From Sipunculus nudus (lineage: Eukaryota; Annelida; Sipuncula; Golfingiida; Sipunculidae), in contig CM049311.1 of the NCBI GenBank assembly GCA_026874595.1, forward strand, positions 14,911,676 through 14,975,675: a stretch of DNA of 64,000 nucleotides. Direction: 5' to 3'. The notes under the pieces were generated by a model, which was not told where the DNA came from, made no database searches, and saw nothing but the letters and a program-made list of their open reading frames with translations. Both the position numbers and the translations under genes were made by a program. Below, one piece after another: positions 50,075-62,400 of the stretch; within the stretch, counting starts at the first letter, position 1, and every line of letters starts with the position of its first letter.

Positions 50075-52228
50075 AATGACTCTCAGGGACATTGCTGAGA
50101 ATATGTGGCCCGTAGAATGTCATATGAGACAAAAGAACAGGCAAGCAGACAAAGCTGACAACAAATGACGAACAGACAGACATACTGACTTTGTGAGACA
50201 AGATTGACACCAGATGACATAACCTGGTGATTGAGAAGATTCAAAGGAAGAAAATGAGTTATAATTTATGTAATTTAGATTTATAGTTTTGGAGGTATGG
50301 CGAATTAATGATATACTTGGGAGGCTCGACTGTAGCGCCCTCTAGCAGACATATTCCGAAGACGACAAATGCGTTTCGTATTATTAGTGTATGACATGAG
50401 ATGTCCCAGTTTCAAAAGGATTCCGTCAAAGCTGTGGCCTGTAGAATGCTATATGTAAGGCGTAAGAACCAGCAAGCAGGCGACTTTGAGGATAACGGAC
50501 AAACAGATGGACACACTGACAAAGTGACAGAAGATTGAAACCATATGCCTTAATCAGGTTATGGAGAAGACTCAAAGGAAGAAAATAAGCTATAGCTTAT
50601 GTAACTGAGGCTTTGGGTGTAGAGATATGGCCAATACAATGGTATGTGTGTGAGGGTCGTGTGCAGCGCCCACTAGAGGCCATAACAGGAAAATGAAAAA
50701 TTTATTTTTAGAAATTAGTGTAAGACATAAGATGTAATAGTTTCAAAAGGATTCCGTCAAAACTGTGGCCTATAGAATGCTATATGTGAGACGCAAGAAC
50801 CAACAAGCAGGCGAATGTGAGGACAACTGACAAACAGACGAAAACACTGACAAAGTGATTCAAGATTGAGTCCAGATGACTACTCCAGGTTATGGAGAAG
50901 ACCCAAAGGAAGAAAAAAGCTACAGTTTATGTTACTGAGGTTTAAAGTTTTGGAGATATTGCCAAAGCATGATATGTTGGGAGAGGTTCGAGTTCAGCGC
51001 CCCCTAGCGGCCATATCCGGAAAATGAAAAATTGGTTTCGAGATATTAGTGTAAGACTTAAGATGTTATAGTTTCAAAAGGATTCTTTCAAAACTGTGGA
51101 CTGTAGAATGCTATATGTGAGACTCAAGAGCAAGAAGGCGAATTTGAGGACAACTGACAAACAGACAGACACACTGACAAAGTGTCACAAAAGTGTGACC
51201 AGATGACTACACTAGGTTTTGGAGAAGACCCAGAGGAAGAAAATAAGCTATAGTTTATGTAATTGAGGCTTATAATTTTTGAGATATGGCCAAAATATGA
51301 TATGATCGGGAGGTTCGCATCAAGCGCCCCATAGCGGCCCTATTCAAAAAATGAAAAAACAATTTCGAGATACTAGTGAAGGACTTATAATATGTCAGTT
51401 TCAAAAAGATTCCTGCAATAATGTGGCCTTTGGCGCAAGATGAATGAAATCTCGAAATATCTCTATTCACGAGATATTTTACGTGATACTGCAAGACTTG
51501 TAATAAAATCTTGTAGTACTAGTTGAATGCTACTTGATGCAAAAAACTAGATCACTCTAGCTTTAAAACTGACAAAGTTAGAAAAATAAGACCCCTTATT
51601 TTCGAATATCATGATTTTCCCCCAAAATTTGTAACCATGGTTACGGCAAATTTGAGTCAGCTACACACCAGATGACAGGCCTTGGAATGACGATTAAAAT
51701 GAGCTATCGTTGAAGTAGATACGACTAATAGTCACAAAGATATGAAGAAAAAACCGTTTTGAGAAGATTTGATGACCTTGACCTTGACCTTTGTCTTATT
51801 TTGACCAAAAACAATAGGGCACCTAGAAATTTAATTCTCCATCATCTCTGAAAGTTTCAAGGTGATTGCTGCAAAATTGTGGCCTGTACTGTACTAAATG
51901 TCAGACAGAACATCAAGGCCGTTGTCAAAATTGACAACAACAGAGGAACAGACAGACATACTGACAAGGTGACACAAAGTCAACAAAAGTTGACCATACC
52001 ATGATATGGGGAAAGGAAAGACGAACAAAATGATCTTAAAATGAGGTTGATACGACCATTTTTGACCAAGTTATGAGGAAAATAAAATTTCGAGGTTTTT
52101 CGATGACCTTGACCTTAACTTTTGACCTATATTAACCAAAAACAATAGGGCACCTAGAAATTTTGTTTTCCATTATCCCTGTAAGTTTCAAGGTGATTAT
52201 GGCAAAATTGTAGCCAGGAGAGTGATGA

Positions 52229-52231
52229 CAA

Positions 52232-52278
<47 letters not shown>

Positions 52279-52285
52279 AACAGAC
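52229..52285 (+). repeat. (ACAG)n microsatellite
   Basis: About 13 ACAG/ACAA units. The four open frames overlapping here are VCLS or QTDR repeats derived from it. Confidence 0.95.
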
Positions 52286-52304
52286 ATACGCAACTGACCA
52301 ATAT

Positions 52305-52333
52305 GCTTGCCGAAATCTTTGATTCCGGCAAGC
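52305..52333 (+). repeat. Hairpin at the end of the 330-bp array
   Basis: GCTTGCCGAAATC and GATTCCGGCAAGC are inverted (12 of 13 paired) around a TTT loop. The same left arm, GCTTGCCGGAAATC, occurs without a partner at 50007-50020, just before the array, so the array is bracketed by related sequence. Confidence 0.7.
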
Positions 52334-52340
52334 AACAAAC

Positions 52341-54360
52341 GAGAAAAAACAGACTAAGCAATTTGAGTCCAATGTCCATCTGCTTAGCGTCTGCACATGT
52401 TTTATGATTACGTTCAATTTCACATGAACCTTGGGTTCTCACGGATCAACTTAGTGCAAAGTCATATGTCCGTCTGTCCGTCCGTGTCTGGCTGTCTGCT
52501 GCATGGTCTGTATACCAAATCAATGTGTATGTACATGTAGGCCTATAAAAACATATATGCACATACTCGTGTACACGAAATTAAAAAATGCACTAGCAAG
52601 TGCATATAGAAGTCATCTTGACTAATTCTCAAAAAAAAAAACTATAAAAGAAAAAAGTGTGTAGCACTCCACTAAAGCTGGCATCACCAATTCAATTTCT
52701 ATTTGTTTGACATGAATAAAAACCTCATATGATAAAAATATATGATAAAAAATGTGACTTGAGAGACTTTTTGCATTAAATCCGACCATCCGTTCTTCAG
52801 AAATCTTTATCGGTAAAAATCTGACCCATACAGGTTTTCACTTTTTAATCTTAGATGCCAAAGTGATTTTCTTTTTAATGGGTTTGAAGGAATATGAAAG
52901 ACCTGTATACATTTCCCCCCATTTTCCAAGACCTTTTGTATTATAGTGTATAACGCGTATATATCGTGTATAGTGTATCACACCGATATACAGAAGCCCC
53001 GGCACACGTGATACGACACGTCATTAAAGGTTCATATCAATGCCCGTGAGCGATATATGGATTATATATTTTAACACAGTGAGCTCATATCAGCCCGGCA
53101 TGCAATGCCTCATGAATGAAAACGACAAGCTTCTCAATTCGTATGTCGTAAGTGTGCTCTGTGACGCACCGCCCAGGAATGAAATTGACAACATATTTGG
53201 ACCCTGGATATGTGAAGGTGCCGGAGTGTGTGTACTCCTGAAGTGTTTCACTTCTTGCACTTCATGAAAATATAGAGTGACTGTACACGGTTGATTGTGT
53301 TGATAATATGCGTGGCAGTTTGATAAAAAATGCGGCTGACCTCAGGCAGTATACGGAAGCAATACCGAACAAGCCGGTTAATAACATAAAAAACAATATT
53401 CGGCCTGGTCAAATCTGCTTATATCACATGATTTTTGACATTTTTAACCCGGGACTACTCGACTGAAATTGCAAACACCAGGCTACGTTGACATAAGCGG
53501 TTTTACGAAAGTGATAAAATCGATTTTATGACCATATCACTAGAGGGTTTCCATATGCGCGTTGGCGTGTAAGGCATCAGGCCTACCTATACCACCCCTC
53601 TCATCTATATTTGGACTGACCCATTAATAGGCAACCCCTATTGTAAAGTAGACTGACCTATAGCAGGGTGCAAAAACGCCACCTTTTCTTCTCTCGTGCT
53701 TGAATGATCCAGACGTTGGCCCACGTCTGGTCGGCACTTGGTTAAGCCATTTTGACGTGCAAAGGGGCAAATCGTTAATTGACATAAGGCGAAGTTCAGT
53801 ATAGCCGCCGCGATTGTACTAGTTCCCTGTTTATCATGTTTAACAAATAGACTGGCAGTATATGTTTCTGACAGACCTTTCGGCATTTGGTGATTTTAAA
53901 CTTAAATTCCTGTGTTGTTTTATATTATCTGTGGGAAAAATCCTACAGGCGAACAATAATGAAAACGCGTACGCGAACGCTTATGCAATGTAGCGATTCA
54001 GCGGCAAGTCGCGCGGTCACGGAGGAAGGACATCCCTGTGATTACAGCACGTGCCTATTAAGCAAAGCCAACATGGCGAAAGCACATATATACGATGTTC
54101 ATTCATGGTGATGTGGAGAGACTGATAGAATTTATATAAAAAAAATCTCGTGTCGCATCGCATATATATGGAAACTGTCGGCGAGTCATGTTCGCGAGTA
54201 CGTAAATTCACGTTCGTTTACGCGCTTATAAGGAATCGTATGTATAGCTTTAGGCAGCATGGTTATACGTGTTTATATATAATCATTAATTGCAAAAACT
54301 TCCAGATCGTCATAATTACTCGTACCATATATACATAGAAACTATAAACAGAAGTAGCTC
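52341..54360. other. Non-coding DNA, nothing recognised
   Basis: Ordinary CpG-containing sequence with short chance frames (for example 53040-53267 plus, 53638-53886 minus). A GTCCGTCTGTCCGTCCGTG tract at 52470-52488 is a short microsatellite. Confidence 0.35.

Positions 54361-54398
<38 letters not shown>
54361..54398 (+). repeat. (TA)n microsatellite
   Basis: About 17 uninterrupted TA units. Confidence 0.95.
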
Positions 54399-54400
<2 letters not shown>

Positions 54401-54442
54401 AGCTTATGTATACCCCCTTTAAATTTGTTCTGTGTCAAGCTG

Positions 54443-54470
54443 CCCCCCCCCCCCCTACACACACACACAT
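54443..54470 (+). repeat. C13 tract followed by (CA)n
   Basis: C13 at 54443-54455, then TACACACACACACA. Simple sequence. Confidence 0.9.
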
Positions 54471-55477
54471 ACGATAAAAAAACACCAAATAAGTGGATGT
54501 AACAAGGGTATAGGCCTGCATGAAGCACATCTATACAGTATACTTGGATACTTTGTTCGTATTTTTACTTGGATTAGATTTGCGAAATAGGCGCGAGGAG
54601 CACTTTATGCAAATGTGTAAATTATTAAAGCCTCTACATTAAGCTGAAAGCGTCCATTATAAAAAGGCATCGATCTTGAAAGTACCGAACAAAGGACTTG
54701 AAGTGCGAACGTCCGATAATTCAACTGAGGATCATTAGAGCTTTTGATCACCTGCAAGGTGGCTTTATAAAGCATAAAATCATTTAATGTCCTTTATTAA
54801 TAACACAGTTCTTGTGAGGTAAGTGGGACACAGCCTTCATAGTGTGGGCTTTATTTTCTTGTCACAGCAGGCTGGTCATAAACTACATTGCGGGCACTTG
54901 CAATTTCGTTTTCATTTTCTGTGAAGCCGGGCGTTTCTATAAAACGGTATAAATAGATTAGACCATGCATTATTAAAAACGGACATTACTACGTACTCGG
55001 TCGCTGAAAGTCGCTTTGAATAGCCTCCTCCATATTTCAGTAAGCACGCTGATTTAATTTAATTCTCATATTGCCCATATGGGTCGCGTGAACTTCTGCC
55101 GGTCACTGAAACAAGCATGGAGGGTTGGGATCAGATCGATTCTCTTCTGTGCAAAGCAGGAACAGATGACCACAGAACACATGACCTCCATTTTTATAAA
55201 CGTACATAAACATTTACAAAAATATGTGTCTAATCTTACCCTTATATTAGTTAATTTTGGTTGAATACAAAATTATCCCAGCAAACCCATCCCGGTAAAC
55301 GAGCTTACTATATCTAAATGACCAGTGTCATACGTTGGTATGGTTCTGTGTGTGAGAAAAATCGGTCTATGCATGTGTTTATATAACACAGTTTATATAC
55401 AACTGCGCGATAACATGAAAGAAGAAACACAGGTCGGAAGCTTGAAAAATCTCGATTAGTGAAGTTGCGCTGCACGA
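54471..55477. other. Non-coding DNA, nothing recognised
   Basis: No repeat or gene identified. Confidence 0.35.
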
Positions 55478-55490
55478 CCACCAGGTGGCA
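55478..55490 (+). promoter_or_regulatory. CTCF-like motif, full core match
   Basis: CCACCAGGTGGCA fits every position of the CTCF core as I know it (CCASYAGRKGGCR). A second strong candidate, ACACCAGATGGCG (12 of 13), is at 57687-57699. Whether this animal's CTCF binds them is unknown. Confidence 0.4.
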
Positions 55491-55576
55491 TTCGCTGAGT
55501 TTGTTTACACCGTTGAATGCACCCGTTGCTAGTTTATTTCCAATATTTTTTTTCCACAGGTTTATAACATTCTGCT

Positions 55577-55593
55577 CCCCCCCCCCCCCCCCC
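55577..55593 (+). repeat. C17 homopolymer
   Basis: Uninterrupted C-tract in otherwise ordinary DNA. Confidence 0.95.
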
Positions 55594-57016
55594 GGCACAC
55601 CGGACAGAGTAATTTACTTAACAACATATCAAACTGTAATTTCCCGTCCTTTCTGCACACATACGGTATGACGATAATTACGCTTGTATAAACAAAACTG
55701 TATTAAGTTTACGGCACAATTTCATCTAGAAATATGTTAGGTACAGGTCTTTAACCCAAAAAAATTCTTGAATGGAGGCTGAATGTTCAGACTAGAAATA
55801 TGGCTGTTTTAGCCGATGGAAAGAAAGAAATTAAACTCGATTTAATTTTGCCATCATTCTGACAGGTTGCAGAGGACTGAAAAGTTCAGTGCGCATTCGA
55901 GCAGAAGACAGAATCCCCCGTAATAATGTGCGTCCGAGTCGACGACATGCAGACCACCTCGCGTTTGAGCAGAGGACAGATTCCTTCGCGCCAAATATCG
56001 ACATCTGACCAACCATCCGACAGGAAAAGAGACGGCAGTCCAGGTTTGTAAGCGAATGAACAGACTGCAGCTGCCCTGAACCGTCTGGTGCTGGCCGGTA
56101 CGCAGCCCAGCGCTTAGCACCTAATCAGTCAAATTACACACCGGCCACAAGTAGCAATAACTGTTAAAATGATTAGCTCCGTTATGAAAATGCTACAGTC
56201 GCCGGACTCAGTAACCCGCGGATCAATACGACACGCTGGTCAGTGCTGGAGTGACCGCGTATGGATATGACCACGCGGGTGGTCTGTAAGAAAGAATTCG
56301 ATAAATGATCCCTTTCCGTCTAAAATGAGGCTAATTTGGTCGTCTGCTTTACAAGACCGGTCTCGCCGCTCTGGTCCTCGATTGGGCAAATTTACTTCGA
56401 GGACAAAGTGTTGCCCTAGGTCGGCGGTTCGTCTATCATGTTGCGAATTCTCCCATATAATTCATCTGAACAGCACGACTCGCCAAAAGGCCTGGATAGG
56501 GAATCATGGGTGGTGGAAATTGTACAAATGCATTGTCACTGTTTTCTTCTAGGTAATTATTAATGCAATGAAGGAATTCTGGATTTTTCTCTGAAAGAAT
56601 GGTTATGACATATTGTAAAAAGAGAGCGTGTCAAGAAGAGATAGCTGTACTAAGTAAAATATACTGAAAGAGATAGAATATAGACAATAAATTAAAACCA
56701 GCTTTCTCACCTCGTAAAATGACCAGGTATTTTTCCATGTACATATACTCACACTAGCTCGAATCGTTCTTTACAAGAAAACAAAGCCGTTTTTACTTTA
56801 TAAATGTCTTTATATGTAATCAGGGATTACAGAAGCTCAAGAGTAAGCATCCTTGACGCTCGAAATCTGTTTCGGACGCTCAGTTTTGGATGTCCGGGCG
56901 CCAGGACGCGCGAATTTCAGGATGTTGTTATATGAAGATCGAAAGTGGTCTTTGTGGCAGTCACTGGCAACTGCCTACTACAGTTGAAATTGCAACCCTT
57001 CAATGCATTTTATTTC
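55594..57016. other. CpG-rich unique DNA, nothing recognised
   Basis: Several mutually overlapping frames (55831-56120 minus, 56325-56552 plus) without recognisable domains; not called. Confidence 0.35.
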
Positions 57017-57035
57017 GGGGGGGGGGGGGGGGGGG
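57017..57035 (+). repeat. G19 homopolymer
   Basis: Uninterrupted G-tract. Confidence 0.95.
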
Positions 57036-58018
57036 TATAGGTATAAATCAAGTGAAGAGGGTAATGGAGTTTGTTCAAAATCATTGGGTAAGAATTGTTT
57101 GAAGGAAAATCCATGAACAAGGGTGTATTTGTGGTACGGACTTCACGGAACAAATAATATTTTTAAAGCATGCGCATGTGGAATGTTAACAGGTTTATCC
57201 TTGCAATGTAACTTATTTGAATTTTATTCGAGAGTTGAGACAAGTATTCCCTACCGTCTCTAAGCATCTTACTTTTAGTATGTCTATCATGTGGGTGCTA
57301 TGTTTATATTGTTACGATTTTCTCTACGACTTGCTGGAGAAAACTGATGGTGTAGCCCACTGAGAAGTTAAAGCGCCCTCTCCTGGGCCATATATAAACT
57401 AATACACCATGTCCAGATAGTCATAAAAATAATCAGTAACGTTAAGTGTTCTTAATATACCACGGTGTACCAAAACCTGAAAGTTGTCAAATGGGTTTAT
57501 TGGTAATTAATTTAGGGAAAATAGCTAATTGTAATTGGTTATTGGTAATAATAAAATAACGATTTTTATATCCATAAAAGGAATATGCACCTAAATGGTA
57601 CGCTCCCGAGGCAGCGGAAATCTTACGCTTCTAAAGAAGCAACTGATTTTCACGCTGCCAGCTTTGACCATTTATGATATATTTAGACACCAGATGGCGG
57701 TTCGTTGTCCGCTGAACAAAACGCGCGTATGATGTGACAAGCAGCCAACTAGATGCCAATAAACAAACACGCGACAGGCATCCTGGTTCCGCCCATAGCT
57801 GCGCTTCAAGCGCCGTTTGAAGACAAGTTTACGTTCGAATTTAAATTGTTCCCTCTGCATTCTCGCATCATCGACCGATTCGATTCTGACAGTATGACTG
57901 TGTTAGCGTATAGCCATGTGTCTGGTGTCTGCAGAACTGAAACCAGCCAGCAAGGTTTGCACGCAGCCTTTGTTGTTACGTTTTGTTTGAATTACAGCTC
58001 ACCGACCGGGCGTCCTAT
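57036..58018. other. CpG-rich unique DNA with one unrecognised ATG frame
   Basis: A 92-codon frame (57753-58031) starts at an ATG and runs into the left arm of the inverted-repeat element at 58019, which supplies its stop. The peptide (MPINKHATGILVPPIAALQA...) has no domain that I know. If real, the insertion changed its last residues; more likely it is a chance frame. Confidence 0.25.
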
Positions 58019-58675
58019 CACAGGCGCTTGAATCGCTATTTGTGTTGATATTGGCTTAAATCGTGTTCAATTTACCTTAACAACAGTCCCCTACCGTTTA
58101 ATGAGCTGTAAACCATGTTATATCGCTTGCCGGTACTTGTTTATATAATAGATACACAAGGCCGGCATCCAAGTCTGCGGTGGGTTGGCGATAATACAAG
58201 AAATCAATTCAAATTCCCGAATATTTCAAAGATTTTCGAGGGAAGAAACTTACAGTCGTTAAATGGCCAGTTCTTCTTTCTATAAAAGCATTAACAATTC
58301 CAATACACACAGTGTACCACTTGTAATGAGCTCTTATTTGTAACTAGTCTGCATCCATTAAGCAGCTGTTACCCCAAACGAGGAAATCCCCATTTATCTT
58401 GGTCAGCAGTAAGGATTCCCCCCCTGGAACCTAACACCTGATTGGTTGATAACGATGGAAATAGTAATCTGGGTTAAATCTGTCTGCTCGTCGCTTAATG
58501 GATACAGACTCGTCCGCAGACTTGGATGCCGGCCTTGTGTATCTATTATATAAACAAGTACTGGCAAGCGATATAACATGGTTTACAGCTCATTGAACGG
58601 TAGGGGATTGTTGTTAAGGTAAATTGAACACGATTTAAGCCAATATCAACACAAATAGCGATTCAAGCGCCTGTG
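58019..58675. mobile_element. Young long-inverted-repeat MITE with intact 7-bp target duplication
   Basis: The arms at 58019-58180 and 58514-58675 are 162 bp each and differ at only three positions (about 98% identical). Both begin CACAGGCGCTTGAATCGC at the outside. The flanks carry GTCCTAT immediately before the left arm (58012-58018) and immediately after the right arm (58676-58682), a perfect 7-bp target duplication. The 333-bp spacer has no coding frame. It contains a second weak symmetry: AGTCTGCATCCATTAAGCA near 58347 against the complement of GCTTAATGGATACAGACT near 58493. Superfamily not assigned; 7 bp is unusual, as hAT and P elements give 8. Confidence 0.92.
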
Positions 58676-59032
58676 GTCCTATGTGCCTAAGGCCCGAAGT
58701 AAACCACGTCTGCGGCAGTTCTCTCTGAGCCTGTGGCCTGTTCAGATGGTTACCGGGCGATGAGCTGTCACTCAAAACGAAATGAGCATGATTGGCTCAG
58801 TGTATTCCTCGCTTGGCCGTATCTTCCAGCACAAGGTCTCATCTGATTGGACAAAAATACAGTGCTCCCCTCTGGTGTAGCAATTCAGGATACGGGGTCA
58901 TAACAAACAGCGCTTACCATATAGGAAGTAAGCCTATAGTTAAAGCGCTGTGTAAAGAGCGTACTTAATGGCGATGGAAGGAGGAATTGTTACTGACGTG
59001 CAATAACTTACCATTACATTATTTTATTACTG
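58676..59032. other. CpG-rich DNA at the compartment border, promoter-like
   Basis: Contains two GATTGG (inverted CCAAT) strings at 58790-58796 and 58855-58860 within 70 bp, just left of the CpG drop. It could be the promoter of a rightward unit, by analogy with the SAMD5-like border, but no exon is seen. Confidence 0.25.
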
Positions 59033-59064
59033 TGTGTGTGTGTGTGTGTTGGGGGGGGGGGGGG
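59033..59064 (+). repeat. (TG)n followed by G14
   Basis: About nine TG units, then G14 at 59051-59064. Confidence 0.95.
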
Positions 59065-59499
59065 CAGTTGTGTTTGGTTCAAGATTTGCATGCATGATTA
59101 ATTCAAGATTCCTTTTGATAAACAGCTTTATACAACACAAGATACTGATTTGCTTTGTTGATAATATTATTATATTTTCTTAAACAATTTTTATATGAAA
59201 GGGTAAATCATTAAGTGAATAGAACATTTTCAGACACTTCAACACATTAAAGATTACTTTTAAAATTTGAAGTAATATGTGTAGACTTAGTATACACGAG
59301 AGAAAAAAGGCCAGCATATTAATTACTTGAAAATTGCTGTGAAACACGGAACTTTCAGTGAATTTTCAGTTGCAATGGGCATATATATGATGACAAGAAT
59401 TCCAAACAGTGGTTTGAGACAGTTCTAAAGATCTGATTGGACAGATAACATTCTCAGCTGGCAAGGCCAATGGGATGTATATTTCACAGTAAAATAAAA

Positions 59500-62400
59500 A
59501 ACAAGGGACCCACGGGTCACGGCGCTCAGCTGATCGTGATTGGACTATAAATGTTCCTCCACTGTGATACTATATCGAGTCGATAAAGCTTGTGAATATC
59601 ATGGACATGTTGGGCTATTATAAAGGAATGTAATGTAATATGTGAGTAAATGATAAATGAAATAACCTGACTGATGGATTTATAGAGTCAAATATAGTGG
59701 TTTATTTTTTATTTATTTAGGAGGGGTTGAAAATTGTGATATATTTGAGCAAATATGAATGCAATAACAGCAGTAATAAGCAGTAGTAGAATGATGATAA
59801 GGCTATTTGTTGAAGGATCTAAAGTGTATGGTAGTCTGCAAGCTTTCAATTTGACAGATATGATGTTATGATTAACTATGAATTTGTGACTGTATGACAC
59901 AATATCTCTTTAGTCTTGACAAGGTACATTATTGTGATGCCCACTATGTCTACATATTACACAATATTGACATAATTTCTGGCATGTACAAAGGTACCTA
60001 TGGACGAATAGTTATACAAAATATTAAAGTATGAATATATCTGATTCATCTTGTTCTTGCTTACTGAGGCTGACTTTGGGATGGGGTTCGGAGAAGGGAA
60101 AAGTGAGGGCAGCACGAAGGTGGATGTAGAAATATTCTATTGTAATGTTTTTCATTTATATAAGAATATGAAAAGCTAAGAGGAAAGGGGCCCTCCTACT
60201 TGGTTATAGTAAAGCTCTAAATATATGATTGCAAACTAATACTCTGACAAGACTGTCATGAAGAAAAACAGTAAAAGTTTTGAGATACTGTGATGCATAT
60301 GAAAATTTACAGATGGACAGGCAAGTGGACAGGATGGACTAATACCTTTTTTTCACTTTCAAGGGAATAATGCATTTAAGTTTATATATAATCCTATTTT
60401 TTAAGCATATCCACTTTTTCCATTAAGAAGTTTTTATCTGAATCATTTTTTTTTATTCACAGGTTTTATAAATTTTTAATAAAAAACCTGAAAATATAGG
60501 TTAAAATATTAGAATTGTTGCAAAAGTTGCAATCATCATATATCCATAGTGTAGCTCATATTGGGTCATATTATGCATACACATATATTTTATTATTTTT
60601 AAATCATAAATGTTTAAACTGAATTTAAAAGAAAATAATGCCACAACATGGTATCTACAAGAATATTCCTTGAATCACTATTAAAAAGTTTTGCACATTG
60701 GAGTTTTCAGTACATGCTTAATTTTATTCACCAAAATAAAATAAAAGATTAAGTAAATTTGATAAAATAAAACATCTTTTCAAATAAAGTATACACACTG
60801 TTGGTTGAATGAGGGAAAACAATATCATTGTGCTAATTACTATCCCAGTTTTAATTTATAACTGGAATTAATAGTCAATTTCACACCTGGTGAAGTTTTT
60901 ACTCTTCTGAAGTAAGGAATTACTTATCTGATGAACATCCACACTTTCAATACACAATACACCACTTTGTGGACACAATTAAATGTACACTTTAATCATT
61001 GTAACCCTGGTGGTACAATACAAAATCTAAAATGTAACACAGCCTAGAACAAGAATGAATCAAATACAGAAAATAATAACATTCATCTAGTTTAAGCACC
61101 ATCTGGGGGGGGGGGGGGGAGTGCAGGGCAGAGGGGAAGCCTGCTGGTAGTGGCCAAGCTGACCCATGGCAAGCTGCCTGGGGTGGGTTACATAATGCAA
61201 GTGAAGGCTGTACTACTAGGTGGGCTAGATGTAAACAACACTTGACATGGTGTATGAAAACATGAATAAAAGCTATTCTTTCCAATCATTTTCTTTGAAA
61301 TTTCAGATTTTAAAAGATTAAATCCTTATGTATATATGCTGTGAAAATAAATCAACAGTGCCAAAGTTGGACAAAATTTAAGGTATTGATTTTTTATTTA
61401 TGCTAATAACTTGAAAAATTTGCAAAATTCAGATCTAATTTTGGGTAAACAATTGAATCTTGATTAAATAAAGTTATATTCCTGAAAAAAGTCTCTAGGT
61501 TCAGCAATTCTCATGTTAGGTGAGTAAATATATTTCCTGATTTAAAAAAAAAAAATGCATTATGTTTTGGCCCATAACTTCAAAATAATACCCAATACTG
61601 ACCTAATTTTTGGTATGTTCATAGAGAATGTATGAAAGAATGTGAATACTAAATACGATCAAAAACAGATCAGTGGTTTTGATATTAGGCAGCCTTGAAG
61701 TGTAACAATGGCTTTTTTTATGGAAAACAGAGTTTTTTTTCCTTAATATCTCGAAGGAACGAAGTCCTAATGACCCAATTTTTGGTATGGTAGGAGATTT
61801 TGGGGACTTCTAAAATTATGCCAACAGCCTGGGGAGCATAGAGATGTGCACTGAATGACCTACAGTCATCAAAGTGGACTGCTTGACAATTTAAGGGAAT
61901 ACAACAAGAGCCTCCAAAAAAATTCAATAACTAGCCTAATTTTGCAGCTTTTATTTTCAAATTTCAGATTTTAACAGATTAAATCCTTATGTATACATGC
62001 TGTGAAAATTAAATCCACAGTACTTACAGGAAAAAAACGTGCCGTGGCCAAAGTTGGGCAAAATTTAAGGTACCAATTTTATATTTTTGCCAATATTTAA
62101 AAAAATTTTACAGATTTTGATCTAATTTTTGGTATACAAATAAATTTTGATTAGTTAAAGTTGTATTACTGGTAAAAAGTCCCTACCTTTAACACTTTTG
62201 GTCTTAAGTGACCAAATATCTTCCTGATTTTTTTACAAAGTCCATTATGTTTGGGCCCATTACTTTTTTAAATTATATAATACTGACTTAATATCTGGCA
62301 TGTACATAGGAACTATATAGAGGAATATTTATGGTAAATATGAAGAAAACCAGATGAGTGGTTTTGATATTAGGCAGTCCTGAAGTATGAAAATAGATTT

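Larger units (their letters stand above)
50075..52340 (+). repeat. Tandem array with about 330-bp period, some seven diverged units
   Basis: TGTGGCC-TAGAATG anchors fall at 50104, 50433, 50764, 51095 and 51422 (steps 329, 331, 331, 327), and a second subtype keeps the same period (CAATAGGGCACCTAGAAATT at 51812 and 52143, step 331). Each unit holds a 'GACAAACAGACAGACACACTGACA' tract, a 'GGAGATATGGCCAAA' block and, in the first four, an AGCGCCCCCTAGCGG-like string. The subtypes are separated by a 456-bp step, so an insertion interrupts the array. No coding frame is conserved between units. Confidence 0.85.
29300..58950. other. CpG-rich compartment (probable unmethylated intergenic and promoter DNA)
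   Basis: CpG occurs at about or above random expectation. A hand count of 34501-35460 gives 48 CpG in 960 bp, twelve times the count in an equal stretch at 26.1 kb. The compartment begins next to the SAMD5-like exon 1 and runs about 29 kb through its upstream DNA. It contains most of the MITEs of the window, and the CpGs in those copies are largely intact. Confidence 0.6.

Noticed and set aside
52132-52442. Four cysteine/valine/leucine-rich or QTDR-rich open frames
   Set aside because: They are translations of the ACAG microsatellite.
57753-58031. Gene truncated by the 58-kb MITE
   Set aside because: The frame has a true ATG and is cut by the insertion, but nothing else supports it as coding.
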